Shown here piece by piece: positions 16,956 to 25,006 of a DNA stretch of 64,000 nucleotides. The number at the start of each line of letters is the position of its first letter. The stretch's first letter is position 1. The position numbers and the translations under genes are program-made. Where the stretch lies: assembly GCF_022811845.1 (NCBI RefSeq), contig NZ_CP064266.1, positions 3,906,001 through 3,970,000 on the forward strand, read 5' to 3'. A model generated the notes under the pieces. It was not told where the DNA came from. It searched no databases and saw only the letters and a list, made by a program, of their open reading frames with translations. The stretch comes from Bacillus pseudomycoides. GTDB lineage: Bacteria > Bacillota > Bacilli > Bacillales > Bacillaceae_G.

Positions 16956-18873
16956 TAATGTTTTTCGTAATAAACGGACATACGCCGCTCATTTTTTAAG
17001 TAGTACATTTTCTATCATGATTTTCTTTACGTATGCACTTTTGTTATTTCATCCTAATTTAACGGGTGAGTTGAAATCGACAAGTGAAACGATAAGTGAA
17101 CTCGGTACACTTGGGTTTAGAATTTCACAGGGCTTGATTTTTGTTTTTTCATTTTTCTTTATCTTATATTCAGTAAGCTCATTTTTAAAAACACGTAAAA
17201 AAGAATTTGGTATTTTAATGATGCAAGGAATGTCGATGAGGCAGTTAAAGAAGTTAGTGCTCATTGAAAATATGTTAATTGGATTTGGTTCAATCTTTAT
17301 AGGTATTATGATCGGCCTTATATTTTCAAAATTAGTACTGCTCATTAGTGCGAGTATTTTAATGATTAACAATGGACTACCTTTCTATATTCCAACTCAA
17401 GCAGTACTATTAACTATTATTACATTTATTTTCTTATTTTTAATCGTATCACTGTTTACTTTTAAAATGATAAGAGTAACAGAGCTTGTGGAACTCATTC
17501 AAGCAGAAGAAAAACCAAAACCTGAACCGAAATCTTCTATTATTATATCGCTTCTATCATTTGTTAGTATCAGTTCGGGATATGGAATTGTACTTTATAT
17601 TAACTTTAGAAAAATTATCTCTTTTCCATTATTAGGATTAGGCGTGTTATTAGTTATAATCGGTACTTATTTTCTGTATACGCAATGCAGTGTTTTTCTG
17701 TTGCAAGCTGCCAAAAAGCGAGAATCTTTATTTTTAAAGAAAACAAATATATTGACGTTTTCAGAGCTGATATATCGAATGAAAGATAATGCAACGATGT
17801 TTTTTATTGTATCTATTATTTCGGCAGTCGCGTTCACCGCAATCGGAACTACTGCTGCACTTGGAAATAAAGAACTATCAAGAATGACCAATCCGTATAC
17901 GTTTACGTATATGAGTTTTGAAGAAAATAAGATGGAAAATGAGCATCTTTCTGTAATTAAGAAATCTCTTAATGAGGCAAATATTCCTTATCGAATGGGC
18001 TCTGCCTCTACTAAATATACAGAAAGTAATGTTTCTGTTATGAAATTAAGTGAATATAATGATCTTGCGAAAGCTCTTGGTTATCAAAGGGAAGCGCTTG
18101 ATAGAGAAGATGAGATTTTGTTAGTACCAGGATGGATAGCACAAAAACAAGAGTTTAAAGATGGTGAATTTAAAAAAGAAATTGAAGTGATTCATGGGGA
18201 TTGGATGAAAACATTTCATGTAAAAAAAGTTGTAAAGAATTTAGTTTTACCACATGAAGTAGAAAATATTTTAATTGCAGTACAAGATGATGTTTATGAT
18301 AAAATTCCTTTCATTAACCGTGAAGATGTACCACATTCTAAAGAACGTATTTACGGATTTGTTGTAGATGATTGGATGAAAACGAAAGAAATTTCACATC
18401 AATTAAATAACATACTAGATAGAGATAGAGATGGTGAAGAGCGTAATTATTATTTCGCTGCTTTAACGTTGCAGTGGTTACAAGCGAAACAAACAAACGG
18501 ATTGTTACTTATGGCAAGTGTTTTAGTGGGAATTGTCTTTTTTACATTTGCAGCAAGCTTTATTTATTTCCGTTTATATACAGACTTAGATCGGGATCAG
18601 CAACAATATAAAATGATTTCAAAAATGGGATTAAGTAAGCGAGAACTAAAAGGTGTTGTAACAAGACAATTGTTAATCATGTTCTTTTTACCAATTATTG
18701 TTGCGGTAATTCATACTGCAGTCGCATATACTGCACTGCAACAATTAGTGGATTTTTCTATTTTAAATAGTTCAATTATCATCTTAATTTCATTTGTATG
18801 TATACAAATCTTATATTTCTTTATGACTCGTTGGCGTTACCTCCAAAAACTTTATAGAACTATGGATCAGTAA
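16930..18873 (+). CDS. BceB-like ABC transporter permease
   Basis: 647 residues, typical of BceB permeases: ten transmembrane helices, FtsX-like segments, and a large extracellular loop of ~200 residues (about residues 315-515) between helices 7 and 8 that binds peptide antibiotics. It starts inside the ATPase gene behind GGAGGG, implying translational coupling. With its ATPase it forms a sensing and resistance transporter against cell-wall-active peptides such as bacitracin or lantibiotics (family knowledge). The actual substrate is not readable. Confidence 0.95.
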   Translation: MTFRQFAFNNVFRNKRTYAAHFLSSTFSIMIFFTYALLLFHPNLTGELKSTSETISELGTLGFRISQGLIFVFSFFFILYSVSSFLKTRKKEFGILMMQGMSMRQLKKLVLIENMLIGFGSIFIGIMIGLIFSKLVLLISASILMINNGLPFYIPTQAVLLTIITFIFLFLIVSLFTFKMIRVTELVELIQAEEKPKPEPKSSIIISLLSFVSISSGYGIVLYINFRKIISFPLLGLGVLLVIIGTYFLYTQCSVFLLQAAKKRESLFLKKTNILTFSELIYRMKDNATMFFIVSIISAVAFTAIGTTAALGNKELSRMTNPYTFTYMSFEENKMENEHLSVIKKSLNEANIPYRMGSASTKYTESNVSVMKLSEYNDLAKALGYQREALDREDEILLVPGWIAQKQEFKDGEFKKEIEVIHGDWMKTFHVKKVVKNLVLPHEVENILIAVQDDVYDKIPFINREDVPHSKERIYGFVVDDWMKTKEISHQLNNILDRDRDGEERNYYFAALTLQWLQAKQTNGLLLMASVLVGIVFFTFAASFIYFRLYTDLDRDQQQYKMISKMGLSKRELKGVVTRQLLIMFFLPIIVAVIHTAVAYTALQQLVDFSILNSSIIILISFVCIQILYFFMTRWRYLQKLYRTMDQ

Positions 18874-18970
18874 AATATGATTATTAAGGTTTGATTGTAT
18901 CAAAGGTAAATGGAAAATAACCATACTGGAGTATACTTGAAAATTAATTTAGACAATGAAAGGAGTCATA

Positions 18971-19651
18971 ATGAAAAAAATAATATCTTTTTTTATGTTA
19001 ATTGTCCTGATTGTAACAAGCCTAAGTGCCTGTTCTTCCTCTGAAGAAAATAAATGGCCTGCGAACGGGATGGTAATGATTGGGGACGAACAATTCACTT
19101 TACCTATTTTTGAACGTTACAAAGAAAATATAAAAGAAAAAGAGGTATTTGAAGTGAAAACGGGGGTTTTTGGTGAAAATAAAGTGCTCATTATAGATGA
19201 ATCTACAGCGCAAGCTATGATAAAAAATCAAATTTTGCGGAAAAATGATGTGAATAATCACGCCGGTTATACTCCTATAAAAAAACTACCGGATATCCCT
19301 AAAGGAGCTTCATTATTATTTACGCATGAAGAGGAAAAACATATTTCGAGTATCGATTTAAATAGTAAAGAGATTCCTGTTTCGTATGTCAGCGATGCTT
19401 GGATTGGAAACTCTCGTGACTACACATCTCAATGGTACCTTGTTGTTGCAAAAAATGACGTATATAAAGAAATACAAGCGAATGAAACAAAATTACAACT
19501 TATTCACTTTAAAAAATCATTAGGATATGAAAAACCTAAGATGTCAACAGACAATACAATAGTAATCGAATATTTAAAAATGAAAAGGCAAGTCAAAGAT
19601 TTTCATAAATTAGTATCGGTTAAATTTGTTACTTTTGAGGATGAGAGTTAA
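18971..19651 (+). CDS. Uncharacterised lipoprotein
   Basis: 226 residues from ATG 18971, behind AAAGGAG; the in-frame ATG 18956 is part of the ribosome binding site region. MKKIISFFMLIVLIVTSLSAC is a lipoprotein signal with lipobox LSAC. The mature part is mixed alpha/beta with no family I recognise. It lies 97 bp after the BceB-like gene, so it may read from its transcript or from its own promoter. It could be an accessory surface protein of the resistance module, which is inference from position only. Confidence 0.75.
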   Translation: MKKIISFFMLIVLIVTSLSACSSSEENKWPANGMVMIGDEQFTLPIFERYKENIKEKEVFEVKTGVFGENKVLIIDESTAQAMIKNQILRKNDVNNHAGYTPIKKLPDIPKGASLLFTHEEEKHISSIDLNSKEIPVSYVSDAWIGNSRDYTSQWYLVVAKNDVYKEIQANETKLQLIHFKKSLGYEKPKMSTDNTIVIEYLKMKRQVKDFHKLVSVKFVTFEDES

Positions 19652-19686
19652 AAAGAATAGGGAATTGTCAACAAAACTTTATCAAC

Positions 19687-19702
19687 TATGTAATATTTCA
19701 TA
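19687..19702 (+). promoter_or_regulatory. PlcR box upstream of the lipase gene
   Basis: TATGTAATATTTCATA fits the PlcR consensus TATGNAWWWWTNCATA at every position. It is 195 bp before the lipase start and points to quorum-controlled expression by PlcR-PapR. Confidence 0.7.
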
Positions 19703-19769
19703 ATTGATAGACAATTTAGATAAGATAGTTTACAGTATCTTTAAGTTAATAAATGTGATAGAGAATGGG

Positions 19770-19828
19770 AGATCCACACTATATAGCCATTGCAAATTGC
19801 GTTGGTATATCTTTGTGGATCTTTTTTC
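19770..19828 (+). terminator. Long hairpin with T tract between lipoprotein and lipase genes
   Basis: AGATCCAC (19770-19777) pairs with GTGGATCT (19815-19822). The 37-nt interior also folds (ATATAGCCA with TTGGTATAT), and a T-rich tail follows. It is either the terminator of the lipoprotein gene or an attenuator within the lipase leader, because the PlcR box is upstream of it. Confidence 0.6.
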
Positions 19829-19851
19829 TATTACATAAAAAGGAGGTGGAA

Positions 19852-19896
19852 TTGAAAGCGGTTTTATTAGGAAAAAAAAAGAAAAAGGGGATGTAA
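19852..19896 (+). CDS. Possible 14-codon leader peptide upstream of the lipase
   Basis: TTG 19852 follows AAAAGGAGGTGG, a near-perfect Shine-Dalgarno, and encodes MKAVLLGKKKKKGM ending at TAA 19894-19896, one base before the lipase ATG. The lipase's own AAAAAGGGG site is inside this frame, so translation may be coupled. A nine-A run at 19872-19880 lies in the middle. A +1 slip there would fuse the leader to the lipase and give a longer signal peptide with a KKKRKRG region. Whether it is a leader peptide or the frameshifted true start is open. Confidence 0.45.
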   Translation: MKAVLLGKKKKKGM

Positions 19897-19897
19897 A

Positions 19898-21139
19898 ATG
19901 GAAAAATTACTTTGGGGATTATTGGTTTTATGTTTTATCGTTTCAAGCATAGCGCTTCCAGCATCAACACATGCAGAAGAAGGTAAGAAAAATAACAATC
20001 CAATTATTTTAGTACATGGTTTTACAGGATGGGGAAGAGATGAATTATTGGGTGTAAAGTATTGGGGTGGTGTACATGATATACAAGAAAACTTAAAGAG
20101 AGATGGATACACTGTACATACCGCCGCTGTTGGACCGTTATCAAGTAATTGGGATCGTGCATGTGAGTTATATGCTCAAATTAATGGTGGAACAGTTGAT
20201 TACGGGGCGGCTCATGCTGAGAAACATGGGCATGATCGCTACGGTAGAACATATATTGGATTTTCTCCAAATTGGGATGAAACAAATAAAGTTCACTTAG
20301 TTGGGCATAGTATGGGAGGGCAAACAATACGTACATTAGTCCAATTATTAAAAGAGGGTAATCAAGAAGAGAGAGAGTATGCAAAACAGCGTGCGGATGT
20401 GAAAGTGTCTCCGTTGTTCCAGGGCGGAAAATCATATGTTCATAGTGTAACGACATTGGCAACTCCTCATAACGGAACAACTCTTGCAGATGGAAGTTTA
20501 CTTTTACCTGCTGTAAAGCAATTACTCGTCGCAACTGCTGGAATTGGAGAAAATAATAATCTAGCATTATATGATTTTAAGTTGGATCAATGGGGGATTA
20601 AAAAGAAAACGGGAGAATCATTTTATCAATATTCAAACCGTGTATTAAATAGTTCCATTTTAAAGGATACAAAAGATATAAGCCAATGGGATTTAAGTAC
20701 AGATGGAGCAAAGGAATTGAATGACTGGGTAAAAGCGCAACCAGATGTATATTATTTTTCATACAGTGGACATGCGACTCAGGCAGCCCCTATAACAGGA
20801 ATTCATTTACCGCACATTACTATGAATAAGACACTGATGGGAAATGCAGTTTTCTTAGGGTCATATGCAAGATACGAACAGAATCGTACATTCATTGATT
20901 CGTCTTGGTGGCAAAATGATGGCGTGGTAAATACAAGTTCAATGGTAGGACCATCAACTGATGCGATTATAAATAATAATAGTGCACCAGAGCGTGGAAA
21001 ATGGAATCATATTGAGACAAAACAAAACTGGGATCACCTTGATATGGTTGGATTAAGTGTATCGGATTCGTTAGGATTTTCTGATATTAATGCTTTTTAT
21101 CGAGAGATTGCTGGAAATCTATCAAATTTACCGAAATAA
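19898..21139 (+). CDS. Secreted triacylglycerol lipase
   Basis: 413 residues. Signal peptide ~1-27 (LLWGLLVLCFIVSSIALPAS, cleavage near THA-EE). Oxyanion region IILVHGFTGWGRDELLGVKYWGG, nucleophile Ser138 in VGHSMGGQ, and a C-terminal His in WNHIETKQNWDHLDMVGL. The size and motifs match the family I.5/I.6 lipases of Geobacillus and staphylococci, which carry a structural zinc and calcium. It should be exported and hydrolyse triglycerides. An upstream PlcR box suggests coregulation with extracellular virulence factors. Confidence 0.93.
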   Translation: MEKLLWGLLVLCFIVSSIALPASTHAEEGKKNNNPIILVHGFTGWGRDELLGVKYWGGVHDIQENLKRDGYTVHTAAVGPLSSNWDRACELYAQINGGTVDYGAAHAEKHGHDRYGRTYIGFSPNWDETNKVHLVGHSMGGQTIRTLVQLLKEGNQEEREYAKQRADVKVSPLFQGGKSYVHSVTTLATPHNGTTLADGSLLLPAVKQLLVATAGIGENNNLALYDFKLDQWGIKKKTGESFYQYSNRVLNSSILKDTKDISQWDLSTDGAKELNDWVKAQPDVYYFSYSGHATQAAPITGIHLPHITMNKTLMGNAVFLGSYARYEQNRTFIDSSWWQNDGVVNTSSMVGPSTDAIINNNSAPERGKWNHIETKQNWDHLDMVGLSVSDSLGFSDINAFYREIAGNLSNLPK

Positions 21140-21469
21140 TAGATGTATGTTCATTTTATAAATATATAATTCGAGAAAATCTGGGCCCAGCTTGTTCAGT
21201 GAAAAAACATCTAGATTGGATGTTATCTGATTTTCTATGAACCTATGGATATTTGAAAAGCTAGGCTTCATTTTCAAATATTATGAAACGCAACTGTGCA
21301 AAAAAATGTACTAGACTACATGTATGACTGCAATTATATAAAATTTAAAACACCTCAACTACCTGTTCGCTAAGAAATATAGAGAACGGAATTTGAGGTG
21401 TTTTAGTATGTATTTTATTTTAGTGATATACATCTAGTAGAGAATTGGTGATTGTTGGTTATATGAAAC
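21140..21469. other. Gene-free stretch with two hairpins between convergent genes
   Basis: It holds ATATTTGAAAA/TTTTCAAATAT (11-bp perfect stem, 21249-21281) and a second hairpin AAAACACCTCAA/TTGAGGTGTTTT at 21347-21404 that can terminate both strands. Nothing that looks like coding sequence was seen. Confidence 0.7.
21347..21404. terminator. Bidirectional terminator between lipase and membrane protein genes
   Basis: 12-bp perfect stem with A and T tracts at its base, loop of 34 nt that can fold further. Confidence 0.7.
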
Positions 21470-22450
21470 CTAACTAGCAGCACCTTTCATGACTTTTATT
21501 TCGTTTTGCGCTCTATCACTCATTTCATGTGCATACATATGTGGCCAATATACCTTTGTTATAGGATCATACTCCACTCTAACGGTAACGTGTTTTTCTG
21601 TATCCTCGTTTAAATAGCCATTAACGGTTATTTCATGAACAGCATGGGCTGGAGTATTTTCTTTTTTGTTTGAGCTTATATTCTTTCTAAAAGTTTGCTT
21701 TGTAATTGATAAATTTAAGTTATATTCTTCTTTTAATAATTGTATAGCCTTGGATTCGGCATTCTTTCTAATATTCTCTTCTTCCTCAGCTTTTTGATTA
21801 TTTATAGATAAATTCATTGCCACTTTATTTTCCTTAGAATTGAAATCTACCAACCATTTGTTATTGTTGTAGTAGGCTTCAATAGAAGTTGTACACGAAT
21901 ACCCGCTAATTTGTTGGTCTTTTTGTTTATTGCAGTCTAATAACTCAAACTCAATTTCTAATTTTGGATAGTCAGGACTTCCCAAACCTTCATTCCACTC
22001 TAGCATACTTTGTTTTTTTACGTCTGTAATTTGGATTGAAACATTGTTTTTTTCAACAACATGTTTCACTTTTTCAATAATCTTTTGATCTTTTACCTGT
22101 TCAGTGAAAATATATTTTCCTTCATAATGGCTATAAATTTGCAATGGGATATACAAAGCAACAAATAGGAAAAAACAAGAACGTACATAATAAGTTAACA
22201 TTCGCGTTATAGAGAATGAGCGGAAACATGCTAGCACAGCGCTAATAAATAATAGAGGAAGACCTATATAAAATACTGGAACTGTAATAGGAAAAGTAAA
22301 AGCTGTTAATAATAGAATGCCATAAATTATCTCGGAGTATTGAGGGATCCCTACCATGTATGCTTCTATTACTAAAACCCAAATGTAACTTGTTGCGAAT
22401 AAAAAAATAATTGTGTAATATAAAAAATTTATGATTTTCTTCTGTGTCAT
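21470..22450 (-). CDS. Uncharacterised membrane-anchored protein
   Basis: 326 residues. Three to four N-terminal transmembrane helices (residues ~8-110: IINFLYYTIIFLFATSYIWV, IIYGILLLTAFTFPITVPVF, CFFLFVALYIPLQIYSHY), then a ~215-residue hydrophilic domain that would face outside. The domain contains a charged helix (AEEEENIRKNAESKAIQLL) and ends with strands resembling a PepSY/YfjL-type fold (HVTVRVEYDPITKVYWPHMY). I do not recognise a named family. It stands alone with its own start behind AAGGTGAC. Confidence 0.75.
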   Translation of the reverse strand: MTQKKIINFLYYTIIFLFATSYIWVLVIEAYMVGIPQYSEIIYGILLLTAFTFPITVPVFYIGLPLLFISAVLACFRSFSITRMLTYYVRSCFFLFVALYIPLQIYSHYEGKYIFTEQVKDQKIIEKVKHVVEKNNVSIQITDVKKQSMLEWNEGLGSPDYPKLEIEFELLDCNKQKDQQISGYSCTTSIEAYYNNNKWLVDFNSKENKVAMNLSINNQKAEEEENIRKNAESKAIQLLKEEYNLNLSITKQTFRKNISSNKKENTPAHAVHEITVNGYLNEDTEKHVTVRVEYDPITKVYWPHMYAHEMSDRAQNEIKVMKGAAS

Positions 22451-22613
22451 TTTGTCACCTTCACATATTTTGGATGTTATTCTTTATTTTAACATAATGA
22501 ATCTTCAAAAACTATTTATTTAAAAAATGGGTAATGCAATATTGTAAATAGAATACTATGATGGTGGTAGGGGAGATTAATAAATTAACATCAAAAGAAA
22601 CGAGGGGCATAAC

Positions 22614-23639
22614 GTGAAAATAAAAGTTATTTTAACAGGATATGGGGCAGTAGGTGAAGAATTTATACGTTTAGTGCATGAAAAATCCATTATTTTAAAA
22701 GAGAGATACAATATCGAATTTTTAATAGTAGGAATTGTTGGACGAGATATATCTATTTATAATGATCATGGCTTACACCTAGAACAGCTGCTTACATTGG
22801 GGGTAAGCACGAAAGCGTTGCAAAATTATGCAGTAAATAATCCGAGTGCAATAGCAAAAAATATATGGAATGGAAATGTGTTGATTGAGGCAACATCTAC
22901 TAATTTACAGAATGGAGAACCTGGGCTCCATTACATTAAAAAAGCTTTTCAAAATGGAATGGATGTTGTATGCATTTCAAAAGGAGCACTTGTTACCAAT
23001 TGGAAAGAAATAAAAACAGAAGCAAAACTAGCAAACGTGCGTATTCGTTATAGTGGGGCAACTGCAGCTGCACTCCCTACTTTAGATATTGGACAATTTA
23101 GTTTAGCGGGGTGCCAAATTGAAAGTATAGAAGGTATTTTAAATGGAACAACAAATTATATTCTTACAAAAATGTATGAAGAAAATGTTACATTCGAGGA
23201 GGCATTGCATCAAGCGCAGCACAAAGGGATAGCTGAAACAAACTCATCATTAGATGTAAGTGGAATGGATAGTGCTTGTAAACTATTATTGTTAGCAAAT
23301 AGTTTATTTCAGTCAGAGTACTCCATTGATTACGTGAGTGTAAAAGGGATAGAGAACGTGACAAAACAAGATATAGAGAAAGCAAAAGAACAAGGTAAAT
23401 CTCTAAAACTCATTGGAGCGGCATATAAAGATCATGCAGGAAATCTTAAACTTGAAGTATGCCCGCGTGAAATAGAGAAAGGGCACCCATTGGCTCATGT
23501 AAATGGAACAGAAAAAGGAATTACTTTTCATACTGATACGATGGGGAAAGTTACTTCAATTGGGGGAGCTTCAAGTCCAAGGGGAGCAGCGGCGGCAGCT
23601 TTGAAAGATTTGATTAATTTATATCGGAGAGATATATGA
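22614..23639 (+). CDS. hom: Homoserine dehydrogenase (short form, no ACT domain)
   Basis: 341 residues from GTG 22614 behind GAGGGGC. N-terminal NAD(P)-binding GYGAVGEEFIRL at ~8-19; catalytic domain with GILNGTTNYIL (~170) and ETNSSLDVSGMDSACKLLLL (~206). The enzyme reduces aspartate semialdehyde to homoserine for threonine and methionine synthesis. The usual Bacillus Hom is about 430 residues with a C-terminal ACT domain for threonine feedback. That domain is absent here, so this is probably an unregulated paralogue. Confidence 0.9.
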   Translation: MKIKVILTGYGAVGEEFIRLVHEKSIILKERYNIEFLIVGIVGRDISIYNDHGLHLEQLLTLGVSTKALQNYAVNNPSAIAKNIWNGNVLIEATSTNLQNGEPGLHYIKKAFQNGMDVVCISKGALVTNWKEIKTEAKLANVRIRYSGATAAALPTLDIGQFSLAGCQIESIEGILNGTTNYILTKMYEENVTFEEALHQAQHKGIAETNSSLDVSGMDSACKLLLLANSLFQSEYSIDYVSVKGIENVTKQDIEKAKEQGKSLKLIGAAYKDHAGNLKLEVCPREIEKGHPLAHVNGTEKGITFHTDTMGKVTSIGGASSPRGAAAAALKDLINLYRRDI

Positions 23640-23656
23640 TAAAAAGAAGATTGGAT

Positions 23657-23684
23657 TTGACAGTTATATGGATTATGTTATGAT
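23657..23684 (+). promoter_or_regulatory. Promoter of the TPP-riboswitch transcript
   Basis: TTGACA (23657-23662), 16-bp spacer, TATGAT (23679-23684). Confidence 0.7.
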
Positions 23685-23714
23685 AAGTATCAAAGTTAAA
23701 TAGTTTATATCTAT

Positions 23715-23886
23715 CCGCTAGGGGGGCCTTTTATAGGCTGAGATCAAAGAATACCTTTGAAACTCTTAGGACCTGATCTGGGTAATACCAGCGTAGGGAA
23801 GTGGAAGTGACAGAAGATGATATTTTTAAAATATTGATGATGTCCAGTCCGCTTTCTTTACGTGTGTGTAAAGAAAGCTTTTTTAT
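23715..23886 (+). promoter_or_regulatory. TPP (thi-box) riboswitch with terminator
   Basis: The aptamer 23715-23806 contains the conserved GGCTGAGA block and CTGATCTGGGTAATACCAGCG followed by GTAGGGAAGTGGA. A strong terminator (GCTTTCTTTAC/GTAAAGAAAGC, 23851-23878, then T-rich) follows. Thiamine pyrophosphate binding should promote termination and switch tenA off. Confidence 0.95.
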
Positions 23887-23994
23887 TTTGCACACCTATT
23901 TGAAGTAAATCCCAGTAATCTAGTTGTTAACGAGCGATTCGTTAAGAAACTGGTTTCATTTTTTATTATCAAAACGTTTTTTGGAGGGCCTATA

Positions 23995-24684
23995 ATGTCA
24001 TTTTCACAGTTACTACGTAAAGAAGTTAATCCGATTTGGAAAGCAAGTTTTCATCATCCATTTGTAACAAAACTAGGAGACGGAACATTAGATTTAGCTA
24101 GTTTCCGTTATTACGTTCTGCAAGATTCATATTATTTAAGTCATTTTGCAAGAGTCCAATCGTTAGGAGCAGCAAAAGCTATTGAATTAGAAACAACAGC
24201 TCGTATGGCGCACCATGCACAAAATACATATCAAGCTGAATTATCATTGCATGAGAATTTTGCGAAAAAACTAGAAATTACGAAAGAAGAAAAAGAATCG
24301 TTCATTCCTGCACCGACGGCTTATGCGTATACATCACATATGTATCGCGCTGCATATGAGGGGCATATCGGGGATGTTATCGCAGTAATTTTGCCTTGCT
24401 ATTGGCTTTATTATGAAATTGGTGAGCGACTCAAGGAATGTCAACCTGAAGAACCAATTTACCAAGAATGGATTTCCGCATATGGCTCTGATTGGTTCCG
24501 TACTTTAGTAGAAGAGCAAATCGCTAGATTAGATGCCATCGCAGAAACAGTAACAGAAGCTGATCGTAAGCGAATGAAACAGCATTTTGTAATTAGCAGT
24601 CAATATGAGTATTCATTTTGGGAGATGGCTTACACATTAGAAAAGTGGCCAGTGGAAGAACAAGTAGAAGATGTAAGTTTATAA
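23995..24684 (+). CDS. tenA: Thiaminase II / aminopyrimidine aminohydrolase TenA
   Basis: 229 residues, standard TenA length. Catalytic Cys135 in VILPCYWLYYEIG and Glu205 in QYEYSFWEMAY match the B. subtilis enzyme positions. TenA hydrolyses aminomethyl-pyrimidine from degraded thiamine, salvaging HMP for thiamine synthesis. It is the only gene behind the TPP riboswitch and is followed by its own terminator, so thiamine regulation acts on a single-gene transcript. Confidence 0.96.
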   Translation: MSFSQLLRKEVNPIWKASFHHPFVTKLGDGTLDLASFRYYVLQDSYYLSHFARVQSLGAAKAIELETTARMAHHAQNTYQAELSLHENFAKKLEITKEEKESFIPAPTAYAYTSHMYRAAYEGHIGDVIAVILPCYWLYYEIGERLKECQPEEPIYQEWISAYGSDWFRTLVEEQIARLDAIAETVTEADRKRMKQHFVISSQYEYSFWEMAYTLEKWPVEEQVEDVSL

Positions 24685-25006
24685 TGAAAAGATATGTCTC
24701 TCATCAAGCATGCAAGAGTATAGAAAATGACTAACTTAGTTTAGTCATTTTTTTTGTACAAAAATAATAATATCTATATCTATGTTTTAGGAAATTAATT
24801 TTAGTGATTAATTGATTACATATTATAAAAAATTACACAATAAAAAAGAGGGAGAAGATGGTTTTTATTGAAGTGTGTTTATAATTCCTTTTCAACTTGT
24901 TAGGGGGGCATAAAGGAGATTATTAATCTCTTTGAAACTTTCCATCCAACTTACAATAATTGGAGTGTTGTGTTAAAAAAATTAATTTTGAAAGGAGTCA
25001 ATAAAT
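24685..25006. other. Intergenic region with tenA terminator and hydrolase leader
   Basis: tenA terminator at 24723-24757 (AAATGACTA/TTAGTCATTT, T8). Downstream, AAGGAGATTAT/TAATCTCTTT forms a small hairpin near 24913-24935 in the leader of the secreted hydrolase. No coding sequence seen. Confidence 0.65.
24723..24757 (+). terminator. tenA terminator
   Basis: Stem AAATGACTA/TTAGTCATTT with an eight-T tail. Confidence 0.88.
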
